DNA of 64,000 bases from Streptomyces sp. AA1529 (GTDB lineage: Bacteria > Actinomycetota > Actinomycetes > Streptomycetales > Streptomycetaceae): the NCBI RefSeq assembly GCF_000280905.1, contig NZ_ALAP01000043.1, positions 30,025 to 94,024 of the forward strand. The letters run 5' to 3'. Below the pieces are notes generated by a model. It was not told the DNA's origin and did not search any database. It saw only the letters and a list, made by a program, of their open reading frames with translations. The translations under genes and the position numbers were made by a program. How positions within the stretch are numbered: the stretch's first letter is position 1; each line of letters begins with the position of its first letter. Positions 34,522-43,592 of the stretch are shown one piece after another.

Positions 34522-35166
34522 GTGCAGCTCACCAAGCACGCCCACGCCTGCGTCACTGTCGAGAAGGACGGAACCCGGGTGGTCATCGACCCCGGCACCC
34601 TCACCCCGGACGCTGCGGACGCCGTCGAGCAGGCCCAGGCCATCCTGATCACCCACGAGCACTTCGACCACTTCGACGCCGACCTGATCGCCACGGCCCT
34701 CCGAGGCCGCCCCGAGCTGTCGGTCTACGGCACGCGGGCCGTCGCCGCGGCACTCGGCGCCGACGACGCCCGCGTGCACGCCGTCACCGCCGGAGACGCC
34801 TTCGATGTCGGCTCCCTCGCGATCACCGTCCACGGCTCACGTCACGCCCCGATTCACGCCGACATCCCCTGCCCCGACAACGTCGGCTACCTCCTCGACG
34901 GCGGAGCGCTCTACCACCCCGGCGACGCCTACTTCGCCCCCGAGGCCCCCGTCCGCACCCTGCTGCTGCCGACCAGCGGCCCGTGGACCAAGCTCGGAGA
35001 AGCCGCCGACTATGTGCGCAGGGTGGAGCCGGAGCGCGTCATCCAGATCCACGAACTCATGCTCAGTGACCTCGGACAGCAGTCCACCGCCCGCCTCCTC
35101 GGCGAACAGGGCCTGACCGGAACCGCCCTCACCCGGCTCGAGCCGGGCGCCACCGTCCTTCTGTAG
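34522..35166 (+). CDS. Metallo-beta-lactamase-fold hydrolase
   Basis: 214 residues from GTG 34522, with a strong AGGAGG nine bases upstream. The zinc-binding signature T-H-E-H-F-D-H is at 44-50. Further metal ligands may be His in HAPIHADIP and Asp in LYHPGDAYF. This matches the UlaG/RutE-like, Zn-dependent L-ascorbate-6-P-lactonase-type hydrolase group, which acts on small molecules. The reaction is unknown. It is divergent from the MarR gene and probably MarR-controlled. Confidence 0.87.
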   Translation: MQLTKHAHACVTVEKDGTRVVIDPGTLTPDAADAVEQAQAILITHEHFDHFDADLIATALRGRPELSVYGTRAVAAALGADDARVHAVTAGDAFDVGSLAITVHGSRHAPIHADIPCPDNVGYLLDGGALYHPGDAYFAPEAPVRTLLLPTSGPWTKLGEAADYVRRVEPERVIQIHELMLSDLGQQSTARLLGEQGLTGTALTRLEPGATVLL

Positions 35167-35402
35167 ACCCCCGACCGCAGGATGCGGCACGCTAGTGCCG
35201 CATCAAGCAACGTTCGCCCTGTAGTGCCGCGCTATTCGAAGGACGTGGCCGCAAGAGGGGAGAAGGCCACGCCGCCAACTCCGCAGGCCGGACGTGTCAT
35301 TGCTACCGAAACGGTCATGAGGTCAGCGGTTGCCGTCCGTGGAGCCGGCGGAGCTGGGTTCGAGGACTCGGGGCCGGCGGTGGGGGCGCCGGCCTGGGTC
35401 GC

Positions 35403-36275
35403 TCAGCGGGCTCTCGCAGGGGCATGGAGCTGTTCGGTCAGCCGCTCGAGTTCGGCCGCCATGGCGGGCGAGGGGTCGTTGAGTCCGCTGTGCACGGCCG
35501 TCGGGCTCTTCAGGAAGCGACGGAGCACGGCCACGAGGAGCCCCTGCGGCAGAGCCCGCAACGCGGCGAACGCGCGAGGTACCGGCGGCGTCGCCATCGC
35601 GGCGAGGTTCTGCTGCATGAGGTGGAGCATGTCGCGGACCGCGTCCGGGTCGTCGGCCAGCGCTACCGGGCCGCCCGCCGCGTGCACCGCCTGTCCGAGC
35701 GGCACCTCGAATGCGGCGTGCGTCCTGAGCCAGGCGTCCATCTGCGGCTCGGCGTCGGCGTTGATCCCGGCGGTACGGAACGTCTCCACGATCCGTTCCA
35801 GTCGCGGGGTGGTGCGTCCGTCGGGCTCGCCGATCGGCATCGCGACCCGACGGGTGACGAAACTGCTCTTGCGGTGGCGGATCACGTCGCCGTCCATCGT
35901 GCCGCCCGTCATGGGGAAGCCCAGCAGCACGCGTTCGTGGCCGATCACCGCGCCCAGCGTCTCCGGGCCGGCTGCCCAGTTGAGCAGGAACAGCACGTCG
36001 CCTTGGACGCCGGCGAGTGACTCCAGCACCGCGTCCACCTGGTGGGTGCGGACGAAGACGGTGATCAGGTCGTACTCGCCGCCCGGGTGCTCGATCGCCG
36101 GTACCGGTACCCGCCTGACAGCTGGGCTGTCTCCCTCGGCGAGCTGCACGGCGTGCCGGCGCAGCGCGGTCAGGCGCCCACCCCGGGCGAGGAGCGAGAC
36201 GTCGTGGCCGGCCTCATGCATGTGGGCGGCGAACAGGCTGCCGCAAACCCCGGCTCCGTACACGAGCAGCTTCAT
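35403..36275 (-). CDS. Ketopantoate-reductase-type (ApbA/PanE-like) NADP-dependent oxidoreductase
   Basis: 290 residues. N-terminal nucleotide loop GAGVCGS (7-13) and the family-typical segment VSLLARGGRLTALRRHAVQL; the conserved catalytic region is less clear. C-terminal helical dimer domain (MDAWLRTHAAFEVPLGQAVH). Family members reduce 2-ketopantoate or related keto acids, but many Streptomyces homologues are not panE. It is divergent from the TetR gene at 36346 with a 70-base spacer and a shared operator, so it is probably an inducible accessory enzyme. Confidence 0.85.
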   Translation of the reverse strand: MKLLVYGAGVCGSLFAAHMHEAGHDVSLLARGGRLTALRRHAVQLAEGDSPAVRRVPVPAIEHPGGEYDLITVFVRTHQVDAVLESLAGVQGDVLFLLNWAAGPETLGAVIGHERVLLGFPMTGGTMDGDVIRHRKSSFVTRRVAMPIGEPDGRTTPRLERIVETFRTAGINADAEPQMDAWLRTHAAFEVPLGQAVHAAGGPVALADDPDAVRDMLHLMQQNLAAMATPPVPRAFAALRALPQGLLVAVLRRFLKSPTAVHSGLNDPSPAMAAELERLTEQLHAPARAR

Positions 36276-36305
36276 GGCAGCCTTCTTTCACACGTTCGAT
36301 TTAAT

Positions 36306-36332
36306 CATACGTTCGTTTCATTCAAACATATG
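36306..36332. promoter_or_regulatory. Putative TetR operator between PanE-like and TetR genes
   Basis: Imperfect inverted repeat CATACGTTCG / CAAACATATG with a 7-bp spacer; eight of ten positions pair. It lies in the middle of the AT-rich 70-base divergent spacer and would cover both promoters. Confidence 0.55.
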
Positions 36333-36345
36333 TAGAGTCCCTCGT

Positions 36346-36975
36346 GTGGCGACCCCAGACACCCGCACCCAGCTCCTCGACGCGGCCGAGCACCTCTTCG
36401 CCGAGCACGGATACCGCGGCACCTCGGTCCGCGCGATCACCAAACTCGCCGGAGCGAACCTGGCCGCCGTCGGCTACCACTTCGGGTCGAAGGCGGAGCT
36501 GATGGCCGCGGTCGCCCGACGCGTGATCGAGCCCATCAACGCTGCCCAGTGCGCAGGACTCGACAAATTGCTCGCCCGGACCCCCGACCCATCGGTCAGC
36601 GAACTGGTGGAGGCATTCGCGGGGCCGCTGTTCGACCAGATGTCGGCCGGCGGCGAGGGCGGCTCCCGGACGTCCCGGCTGATCGTGACGATCCTCGGCG
36701 ACCCGGCCGAGGAGGCGCGCAGCTGGACCGGCCCGGCCGAGGACACGGTCCGCGAGCGCTACCTCGCAGCCTTCGCGCGCGTACTGCCCGGCCTTTCCCC
36801 GGAGGAGCTGTGGTTCCGGATACGAGGGATCCTTGCCGTGACAGCCGTCGACCGCATCGAGGTCCACCACCAGCCCTCCCCGGGCTGCACGTCCCCGGTA
36901 GCGGGCGAGGCGGCCCGGCGATGGGCGATCACGTTCCTGACGGCAGCGATGAGTGCGCCACCGACCCGGACCTGA
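36346..36975 (+). CDS. TetR-family transcriptional regulator
   Basis: 209 residues from GTG 36346. N-terminal helix-turn-helix (TQLLDAAEHLFAEHGYRGTS, then ANLAAVGYHFGSKAELMAAV) and a C-terminal domain of the TetR_C type with EELWFRIRGILAVTAVDRIE. The GTG lacks a strong ribosome-binding site; GAG lies 10 bases upstream. It is divergent from the PanE-like oxidoreductase and its likely regulator. Confidence 0.88.
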   Translation: MATPDTRTQLLDAAEHLFAEHGYRGTSVRAITKLAGANLAAVGYHFGSKAELMAAVARRVIEPINAAQCAGLDKLLARTPDPSVSELVEAFAGPLFDQMSAGGEGGSRTSRLIVTILGDPAEEARSWTGPAEDTVRERYLAAFARVLPGLSPEELWFRIRGILAVTAVDRIEVHHQPSPGCTSPVAGEAARRWAITFLTAAMSAPPTRT

Positions 36976-36989
36976 CAAGGAGGGGGTGG

Positions 36990-37166
36990 ATCGTCCAGCA
37001 CGGCGCCGAACAGGCGGGGGAAGCGGGCGTCGAGTTCATCCCGGCGCAAGGTCACCAGCCGGGTCTTTCCGCTGATGTGCGTGGACGTGATACCCGAGCG
37101 AGCATCCGTCTCGGTGGCCCAGTCATCTTCTTGGCGATCCTCGTGCAGGATCGCCAAGAAGATGAC
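36990..37166 (-). pseudogene. Coding-like relic spanning a perfect hairpin
   Basis: Minus strand, in one frame from about 37166: VIFLAILHEDRQEDD, WATETDARSGITSTHISG, KTRLVTLRRDELDARFPRLF, GAVLDD, then low-complexity Pro. The DELDARFPRLFGAV part is protein-like and GC-rich at third positions, suggesting a lost gene, but I cannot name it. The first codons coincide with a perfect 20-bp stem (see next entry). Confidence 0.3.
37122..37166. terminator. Perfect 20-bp hairpin between convergent genes
   Basis: Left arm at 37122-37141 (GTCATCTTCTTGGCGATCCT), loop CGTGC, right arm at 37147-37166 with full complementarity. It sits between the TetR stop (36975) and the esterase stop (37309), so it could be a bidirectional terminator. 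The stem is only moderately GC-rich and lacks a U tract. The remaining 37167-37308 stretch shows nothing else. It could instead be a repeat-derived element. Confidence 0.5.
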
Positions 37167-37308
37167 AGTGCGGGGACTTCTGCGGCCCGGGTTGCTGCCA
37201 GACTCGGCGCGCTTCTTGGGCGGGACGGAGCCTGGCAGCCGTCCGCCGGTGAGGTGCAGGCCGGCGGTCTTCGTCCGCTCGCCCCGCCCCGCCCCGCCCC
37301 GTCCCGCC

Positions 37309-38283
37309 TCACTCGTCCAGCCGCTGCCCCACCCACGCCAGCCGCAGCGCCTCGTGATGCGGGCCGCCGCCCTCGTGCCCGTTGAACTCGTAGACCTCGA
37401 TCCGCTTGTCCTGCCCCGCGTAGGCGTTGTACGCGGCGAAGACGGTGGAGGGCGGGCAGGTGGAATCCTCCAGGCCGACCGAGAAGAGGGCGGGGGCGCG
37501 GCCGCGGGCGGCGAAGTGGACGCCGTCTGTGTGGGCCAGGGTGTGGCGAACCCGTTCGGCGCCGCCGCGGTGGGTGGCCAGATAGGCGCCGACCTCGCGG
37601 TAGGGTGCGCGCTCGCCGAGGGCGATGGCCCGGGGGAAGTCGCAGAGGAACGGCACGTCGGGCGCGGCCGCCGCCAGGTCCGGTACGAGCCCGGCGACCG
37701 CGAGGGCGAGGCCGCCGCCTTGGCTCTCCCCGACCACCGCGGTCCGCGCGGCGTCGGCGAGCGGATGGGAGCGGGCCGCCTCCACCGCGCGCACGGCGTC
37801 GGTGATGACGCGGCGGTAGTAGAAGGTGTACGGGTCCTCCACGCCGCGGGTGAGGAACCCGGGGTAGGCGGGGGCGCTTCCCACCGGGTCCGGGGTGTCT
37901 CCGCCGCCGCCCCAGGCGCTGCCCTGGCCGCGGGTGTCCATGACGAAGTGGGCGAACCCGGCGGAGGCCCACATCAGATGGCTGTGCGGCAGGCCGCGCC
38001 CGCCGCCGTACCCGAGGAACTCGACGACCAGCGGCAGAGGTTCGGCGCTCCCGGCGGGCACGACGAACCAGCCCCGGACGGGGTGGCCGCCGAAGCCGGC
38101 GTAGACCACGTCGTACACCTCGACGGTCCGCAGGGCGGTGGCGACCGGGGCGAAGCGGACTGCGAGCGGGAGTGCGCGGGTCTCCTCCAGGGTCGACTGC
38201 CAGAAGGCATCGAAGCCCTCCGGCTCCACCGACGTGCTGCGGTGGGTGCGGAGCTGTTCGAGAGGCAGATCGGACCGGGCCAT
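37309..38283 (-). CDS. Acetylxylan esterase-like (CE7) alpha/beta hydrolase
   Basis: 324 residues from ATG 38283. The CE7 layout is visible: the GXSXGG nucleophile elbow GESQGGGLAL, Asp in GLEDSTCPPSTVF and His in NGHEGGG. The N-terminus (FDAFWQSTLEETRALPL) and the VYDVVYAGFGGHPVRGWFVVP block are family-like. Such enzymes deacetylate xylo-oligosaccharides, cephalosporins and other acetylated sugars. No signal peptide, so it acts in the cytoplasm. It is the last gene of the LacI-led cluster, 215 bases after the glycosidase-like gene. Confidence 0.87.
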   Translation of the reverse strand: MARSDLPLEQLRTHRSTSVEPEGFDAFWQSTLEETRALPLAVRFAPVATALRTVEVYDVVYAGFGGHPVRGWFVVPAGSAEPLPLVVEFLGYGGGRGLPHSHLMWASAGFAHFVMDTRGQGSAWGGGGDTPDPVGSAPAYPGFLTRGVEDPYTFYYRRVITDAVRAVEAARSHPLADAARTAVVGESQGGGLALAVAGLVPDLAAAAPDVPFLCDFPRAIALGERAPYREVGAYLATHRGGAERVRHTLAHTDGVHFAARGRAPALFSVGLEDSTCPPSTVFAAYNAYAGQDKRIEVYEFNGHEGGGPHHEALRLAWVGQRLDE

Positions 38284-38498
38284 CAGGCACCGCCTTTGCT
38301 CGGGGAGCGGAGGGACTGGAGGACGGGGGAGGGGGCCGGGGCCCGCCCGCCGGGCCGGGTGCGGGGCGAGGTGAAGTGCGGCCCGACCGGAGCCGTTGAG
38401 CGCGCCGACGAAGGCGGACCGCGACCGGGGGCGTCCCGCGCTGCCGGCCGCAGCCGGCGTACCGGCGTCCAGCAGCACGGGGCGCAGGCCCCAGGGGG

Positions 38499-39503
38499 TC
38501 AGCCCTTGGCGACCGCGATCGCTCCGGAGAGCCGCTCGCCGGCCTCGTACACCATGTACGGCACCCCGCCCATCGTGCCGAACGAGGGGGCGGCGGCGCG
38601 GCCGTTCTCCGGGGCACTCGAGCGGGAGTCGTAGAAGACGCCCAGGTGCTTGCGGAGCGAGAAGTCCGCGCCCACTTCGGTGATCATGAGGTCGCCGCCG
38701 CTCTCCTTGTCCTTGTTGTAGACGACGTAGGCGGAGCCGTTCCGGGTGAGCAGGTGCGGGCCGCCGACGTTGACCGCGCCGACGTCGGAGTGGCGGACCA
38801 GTGGATCCTGGTCGAAGGTCCAGGTGCGTCCGTCGGCTGACCAGCCCCAGCCGATGTCCCGGTGGTCGGTGGTGTTGTTCAGCATGAACAGCATGACGTA
38901 GTGGGCGCCGTGCGCGGGGAGGTCGTGCCGGAAGACGCGGGCGTAGGAGGTCTCGGTCGTGCCGGACGGCATCATCGACGTCGACAGGACGACCTTGTCG
39001 TAGGTGAAGTGGATGCCGTCCTTGGACCGGGCGAGCCGTGTGGTGGTGTTCTCGCCGTGGAAGTAGAGCCAGAACTCCTTCAGGTCGTCGCGCCACAGCA
39101 CGTGCGGCGAGGAGACGTGGCTGACCGCGTAGTGCGGGTCCCACGTGTTCGACACGATCGGGTTCGCCGGGTACTCCGTGAAGGGGCCTTCGAGGGAGTC
39201 GCCGTAGGCCAGGCAGATGCCTCCGGGGGCGTCGTGGGGCGCGTAGTAGAGGTAGTAGCGGCCGAGCGGGGACGCCAGTCTGTCGTAGACGCCGCGCATC
39301 GTCGGGAAGATGATCTCGCCCGTCGGGTTGTACTTCAGCTGCGAGGGCGTCAGCAGCGTGCGGACGTAGCTGTAGTCCGGGAAGCCGCCGGGAGCGGCCG
39401 ACGCGGACGGCGCCGAGAGCCCGCCGACGGCGAGCGCGGCACCCGTGACGGCGGTGGTGCGCAGGAACGTACGACGGTCGAGGCCGGACTGCGGTTCATG
39501 CAT
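38499..39503 (-). CDS. Tat-exported glycoside-hydrolase-like (GH43/GH32-type beta-propeller) protein
   Basis: 334 residues from ATG 39503. Tat signal with RRTFLRTTAVTGAALAVGG (10-28) and a cleavage region SAPSASAA. The mature part has beta-propeller features: YYLYYAPHDAPGGICLAYGD, SPHVLWRDDLKEFWLYFHGE, KDGIHFTYDK and GWGWSADGRTWTFDQ. These are typical of five-bladed propeller enzymes acting on arabinan, xylan or levan-like sugars. The catalytic acids are not certain. It follows the permease gene by 32 bases. Confidence 0.78.
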   Translation of the reverse strand: MHEPQSGLDRRTFLRTTAVTGAALAVGGLSAPSASAAPGGFPDYSYVRTLLTPSQLKYNPTGEIIFPTMRGVYDRLASPLGRYYLYYAPHDAPGGICLAYGDSLEGPFTEYPANPIVSNTWDPHYAVSHVSSPHVLWRDDLKEFWLYFHGENTTTRLARSKDGIHFTYDKVVLSTSMMPSGTTETSYARVFRHDLPAHGAHYVMLFMLNNTTDHRDIGWGWSADGRTWTFDQDPLVRHSDVGAVNVGGPHLLTRNGSAYVVYNKDKESGGDLMITEVGADFSLRKHLGVFYDSRSSAPENGRAAAPSFGTMGGVPYMVYEAGERLSGAIAVAKG

Positions 39504-39535
39504 GACAGGCTCCTGAGGTCGGTGACTGCGGGGGA

Positions 39536-40825
39536 TCAGAGGTAGGTCGCTGCCGTGACGCACAGGCCGCCCAGCGCCACCGCCCACACGTAGGGCAGCG
39601 TCCTGACCATCACCTGCTGCGGCGAGACGCCCGCGTACTGCGCGCTCCACACGGTCTGGGTGCTGGTCGGATCGGCGACGCCGAAGACCTGGTTGTAGGA
39701 CGTCGCCATGCCGAGGACGGCGGCGGCGGGATAGATGCCGGTGGCGATGAGGACACCGGCGATGCCCGCGCCGAGACCGAAGACGTTCAGCGGGCCCCGG
39801 TACAGGCACAGCGGCACGAGCAGGGTGAAGACGAGGACGAACAGGACCGCGTTCTGCGGACTGACGGCTTTGACGAGCGGTTCGAGCGCGTCGACCGCGC
39901 CGGGCAGCTTCACCGCGGCGAGCAGGATGCCGATTGCGACGAACAGGGTGATGGGCGGGGCGGCCACCTCGAAGCCGCCGTACAGGGTGCGCAGCAGCCG
40001 ACGGTTCATCTCGCGCGGCCGGGTCGTCGTGACCAGCGCGTACAGCACGCCCGCCAGCAGTGACGGGATGATCGCCAGATCGAGGCCGAGCGCGAGCACC
40101 AGCGGGACCACCGGGGTGAGCAGTGCGTACCAGGGGGCGTCGCCCAGCGCCTGGCGGCGTCCGGGGCGCGACGCCGGCCTGTCCGCCGCGGATTTGACGG
40201 CCCAGGCGTGTTCCACTCCGCGGCGCCGGGACTCGACCAGGACGTAGGCGATCGCGGCGGCCAGCGCGAACGGGAACAGCTTCAGCATGAACCCGCGCAC
40301 CGTGTCGATCGGCAGGTCGAGGGCCGTGGAGAAGAACTGCCAGACCGGCAGCTCGAACGGCATGCCCGCGGCGATGCCCATCAGGATGGTGCCGGCCGCG
40401 GTCACCTTGGGGATGCCGACGGCGATCATCGCGGGGATGCCGATGAGTCCGGCGAGCATCGCCGCGGGCGCCGATCCGGTCACCGTGCCGACGAGAGCGG
40501 ACACGGCGAGGACGCCGAGGGCGACGAACACCGGGCGGTCGCCGCCGAATTCGACGATCTTGCGCACCAGGGTGCCCGCGATCCCGGTCTCCTCCAGGAG
40601 TTTGCCCAGCCAGGAGCCGAGGAGAATCGCGATCATCGTGGCGGCGAGGGCCGGGGCCCCTTCCTGGAGCACCGTGTCCAGCACACTGTTCTTGCCGGTC
40701 AGCGGTGCGTCGGCCAGCAGGGCGATGACCACGGCGAGCAGGACCAGGGCGAAGGCAGTGGGGAGTTTGCGGCTGAGCATGGCGGCGACTCCGGCCGCCA
40801 TGACGAGCAGGATGACGACACCCAT
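39536..40825 (-). CDS. Ion-transporter-superfamily permease (GntP/CitM-like)
   Basis: 429 residues with about 12 hydrophobic helices. Glycine-rich half-loops TGSAPAAMLAGLIGIPAMIA and VFGLGAGIAGVLIATGIYP match the IT superfamily that transports organic acids such as gluconate or citrate. Probably a cytoplasmic-membrane importer of the compound degraded by this operon. Its ATG is three bases after the stop of the HExxH gene. No closer family could be named. Confidence 0.72.
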   Translation of the reverse strand: MGVVILLVMAAGVAAMLSRKLPTAFALVLLAVVIALLADAPLTGKNSVLDTVLQEGAPALAATMIAILLGSWLGKLLEETGIAGTLVRKIVEFGGDRPVFVALGVLAVSALVGTVTGSAPAAMLAGLIGIPAMIAVGIPKVTAAGTILMGIAAGMPFELPVWQFFSTALDLPIDTVRGFMLKLFPFALAAAIAYVLVESRRRGVEHAWAVKSAADRPASRPGRRQALGDAPWYALLTPVVPLVLALGLDLAIIPSLLAGVLYALVTTTRPREMNRRLLRTLYGGFEVAAPPITLFVAIGILLAAVKLPGAVDALEPLVKAVSPQNAVLFVLVFTLLVPLCLYRGPLNVFGLGAGIAGVLIATGIYPAAAVLGMATSYNQVFGVADPTSTQTVWSAQYAGVSPQQVMVRTLPYVWAVALGGLCVTAATYL

Positions 40826-40828
40826 GGG

Positions 40829-41392
40829 TCAGTTCTCGCTTTCCGGGGACACGGTGGCGGCGAGCGCCTCGGTGAGCAGCAGGGGGCTGCGGCCCAGGCC
40901 GCAGGCGGCGCGGGCAAAGGCGTGGGCCGCGAGTTCGTCGGCACCCGCGACATGCGCGTACAGGCGGTGACGGCCCAGGCGCAGGGCCGTGTGGCCGAGC
41001 GTCCGCTTGAACGCGGTCCGCACGTGGGCGTGATGGAGCCAGGCGTGCGCCTGCTCGTGGGCCAGGGCCGCGGCGCGTACCGACCCGGGGGGAAACCAGT
41101 GCCGCCAGCCGCGTTCGGCCACGAGCTGCTCGGCCCGCTCGACGGTGTCGGTGTACACCTCGACGAGCGGCGGACGGGAGCGGTAGCGGGCGAGGAGCCC
41201 GGCGGCGAGTCCGCCGTCCTGTTCGACGACCCGCACGGGCCGCTCCTGCGGCTTCATGACGCGTCCGAACTCCTCGGCCGCCAGCGCCCACCGGCGCAGC
41301 AGCAGCGGGTCGCGCCCCTCGTGCGTGGGCGTCGCGGCGAGCAGCGCCACGGCGAGCTCCAGGTCGTGCTCGTGGTCGCGGGCGGCGGTCAT
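40829..41392 (-). CDS. Small HExxH-motif protein of unknown function
   Basis: 187 residues. A zinc-binding-like HEQAH motif is at 112-116 (ALAHEQAHAWLHHAH), with a downstream Glu153 in ADELAAHAFARA that could be a third metal ligand; this is a minimal metalloprotease-like arrangement. It could equally be a non-enzymatic small protein. No signal peptide. It overlaps the hydantoinase-type gene by 4 bases (ATGA) and is followed by the permease after 3 bases, so it belongs to the operon. I do not recognise a family name. Confidence 0.6.
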   Translation of the reverse strand: MTAARDHEHDLELAVALLAATPTHEGRDPLLLRRWALAAEEFGRVMKPQERPVRVVEQDGGLAAGLLARYRSRPPLVEVYTDTVERAEQLVAERGWRHWFPPGSVRAAALAHEQAHAWLHHAHVRTAFKRTLGHTALRLGRHRLYAHVAGADELAAHAFARAACGLGRSPLLLTEALAATVSPESEN

Positions 41393-43521
41393 GACCGCGA
41401 CTCCACGACGGCGACGACCGGCTCGTCGGCGCCGCGCGAGCGCAGCTCGCTGCGGGCCAGGGCCAGCAGCGCGTCCGGTTCCAGGACGCCGGACAGGTCC
41501 GCGATGCGGGCACCGACCAGCAGCCGCACGGCCGGTGCCCGGACCCCGCCGTCGCCGTACGCGGTGGCGTCGCGCACCAGCGCGGCCAGCGCCTCGCCCG
41601 CGGCGCCGACGGTCGTGGTCGCGACCTGTGCGTCGGGGACGCCGAGGCGCACCACACCGTCCGCGTCCACGACCCGTACCGGCCGCCGGCGCCCGCGGAA
41701 CCTGCGTCGCACCTCGGTGCCGTACACCGTGTACGCGTCCGTGCCGGCCAGCACCCGCACCATGGACTCCCGTGCCTTGAGGCTGCCGGCGGCCGAGCGC
41801 AGCCGCTCGGTGTCGTCGGCGCGGTGTGCGCGGTCCTGGGTGCGCAGTTCGGTGGCGCCGGTGGCGACGGCGCGCACGGTGCTGGTCTGCGGGTCGACGG
41901 TCACCTCGACCTCGACGCCGTCGGCTGCCGCGCCCTGGGCGACGACGGCCTGTTCGGCCTCGGCGCGCACGGCGAGGATCTGTTCCTGCGTGGCGCCGGG
42001 GATGATCCGCTCGACCTGCTCGCGGACCAGCGCGAGGGCGACACCGATGGGGCTGATGACCTCGCTGTGCCGGGCGATGCGCCCCTCCAGTCCGGTGTGC
42101 GCCGCCAGATGCGGGGTGACCGAGGCGGCGCCGCCCCCGCCGCCGACGAGAACGGCGGTGTCCCGGTCCAGACGGTAGTCGCGGATCATGGCGTCGACCA
42201 CGGCCTCGACCTGCTTGGTGCCCGCGTCCAGCACCGCGCGGGCGGCGCCCGCCACGTCCGTGCCGAGTGCGGTGGCCAGGGGCGCGAGGGCGGCGCGGGC
42301 GGACTCCTGGCCGCTGCGTGCGAAGTCGCCGTCGGGGACCCGGCCGAGTGCGTTGGCCGCGCAGGTCAGGGTGAGCGCGAACCGGCCTCCGGCGGCGTCG
42401 AGCACGACGTGGTCGTCCGGGTCGCCGTCCATCGGACGCACCGTGGCCAGCCGGGCGTCGCGCAGTTCGTCCGGCGCGGCGAAACAGGCGTACGGCAGGC
42501 CTGCGATGTGCGCGCTGCGCGGACCCACGCCCGTCACCCTGCCGCCCGCCAGACGCACCATGGAGCCACCACCGACGCCGACGGTGCGGACGTCGAGGGC
42601 GTTGAGGTAGGAGGTCTTGCCCAGGATCGTGGCGTGCCGCACGGCGACCTTGCCGCGGCGCACGACGCTGATGTCCGTCGAGGTGCCGCCGGTCTCCAGG
42701 AACACGCCCTCGCTGATCCGTTCCTGCATGAGGGCGCCCGCGACCCCGGCCGCCGGGCCCGACAGGATCGTCAGGAGTGGGCGGCGGCGCATCTCGTCCA
42801 GCGACATGACGCCGCCGTCACAGCGCATCACCATCAGCGGCGCCGTCACTCCGGCCTTCGTGATGGAGGCGTCGACGAGGTCGGCGGTGGCGAGCATGCG
42901 GGGCAGGATCGCCGCGTTGACCACGGCCGTCCTGGTTCTCTTGTGGAGCCCGTACAGCGACGTGATCTCGTGGGCGGCCGCGACGGGAAGCCCCGCGGAC
43001 CGCGCCGTCTCCAGCACCGCCTGTTCGCCCTCGGGCCGGTCCACACCGAACGGTTCCGTGGCCACGAGGACCTCGGCCCCCGCGCCGCGCACCCGCTCGA
43101 CGGCGGCGCGGACCGCGGCCTCGTCGAAGGGGTCGGTGATGTGCGCATAGGAGAGCGGAAGCCGCTTGCCCGGGGCGAGTTCGAGCTTGCCGAACGAGGC
43201 GAGGCGGCGGGTGAAGACCGCGCCGGCGCCGCTGCCGATCCCGAGCAGGCCGACCCGCGCGACGTCGCCCTCCAGCAGGGCGTTGGTGGCCTGAGTGGTT
43301 CCGTGCGCCAGGAAGGTCACGTCGCCGGCCGTGCGGCCGGCCTTCACCAGGAGCTCTTCGAGCGCCTGGACGATACCGTGCGCGACACCGTCGGCGTGGT
43401 GGTGGCTCGTGGGCACCTTCACCTGGCCGACCAGGGCCAGGGTCGTGGCATCGACCGCCACGGCATCCGTGAACGTGCCGCCCACGTCGATGCCGACGCG
43501 GATACGACGATCAACGGTCAT
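41389..43521 (-). CDS. Hydantoinase/oxoprolinase alpha-subunit-type protein (HyuA-like)
   Basis: 710 residues, the usual size for HyuA. The actin-like ATP-binding fold is visible in RVGIDVGGTFTDAVAVD (8-24) and in VFLETGGTSTDISVVRRG, with further family blocks LAHGTTQATNALLEGDVARV and VLVGGGGGAASVTPHLAAH. Family members hydrolyse hydantoins, 5-oxoproline or N-methylhydantoin using ATP, usually as a pair with HyuB. No HyuB gene is visible in this cluster. It is coupled by ATGA to the HExxH gene downstream and lies 71 bases after the FAD oxidoreductase. Confidence 0.88.
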   Translation of the reverse strand: MTVDRRIRVGIDVGGTFTDAVAVDATTLALVGQVKVPTSHHHADGVAHGIVQALEELLVKAGRTAGDVTFLAHGTTQATNALLEGDVARVGLLGIGSGAGAVFTRRLASFGKLELAPGKRLPLSYAHITDPFDEAAVRAAVERVRGAGAEVLVATEPFGVDRPEGEQAVLETARSAGLPVAAAHEITSLYGLHKRTRTAVVNAAILPRMLATADLVDASITKAGVTAPLMVMRCDGGVMSLDEMRRRPLLTILSGPAAGVAGALMQERISEGVFLETGGTSTDISVVRRGKVAVRHATILGKTSYLNALDVRTVGVGGGSMVRLAGGRVTGVGPRSAHIAGLPYACFAAPDELRDARLATVRPMDGDPDDHVVLDAAGGRFALTLTCAANALGRVPDGDFARSGQESARAALAPLATALGTDVAGAARAVLDAGTKQVEAVVDAMIRDYRLDRDTAVLVGGGGGAASVTPHLAAHTGLEGRIARHSEVISPIGVALALVREQVERIIPGATQEQILAVRAEAEQAVVAQGAAADGVEVEVTVDPQTSTVRAVATGATELRTQDRAHRADDTERLRSAAGSLKARESMVRVLAGTDAYTVYGTEVRRRFRGRRRPVRVVDADGVVRLGVPDAQVATTTVGAAGEALAALVRDATAYGDGGVRAPAVRLLVGARIADLSGVLEPDALLALARSELRSRGADEPVVAVVESRS

Positions 43522-43592
43522 GTCAGTGCACCTCCTTGTGCGTTGACGTGCGTGAGGGAGAGCAGGACGTGGGGGCGTCGCAACGTGCGGGG

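Noticed and set aside
38499..41657. Single long minus-strand frame of over 1000 codons
   Set aside because: Only the last 334 codons (from 39503, with Tat signal) are protein-like; the rest is the shadow of the permease and HExxH genes.
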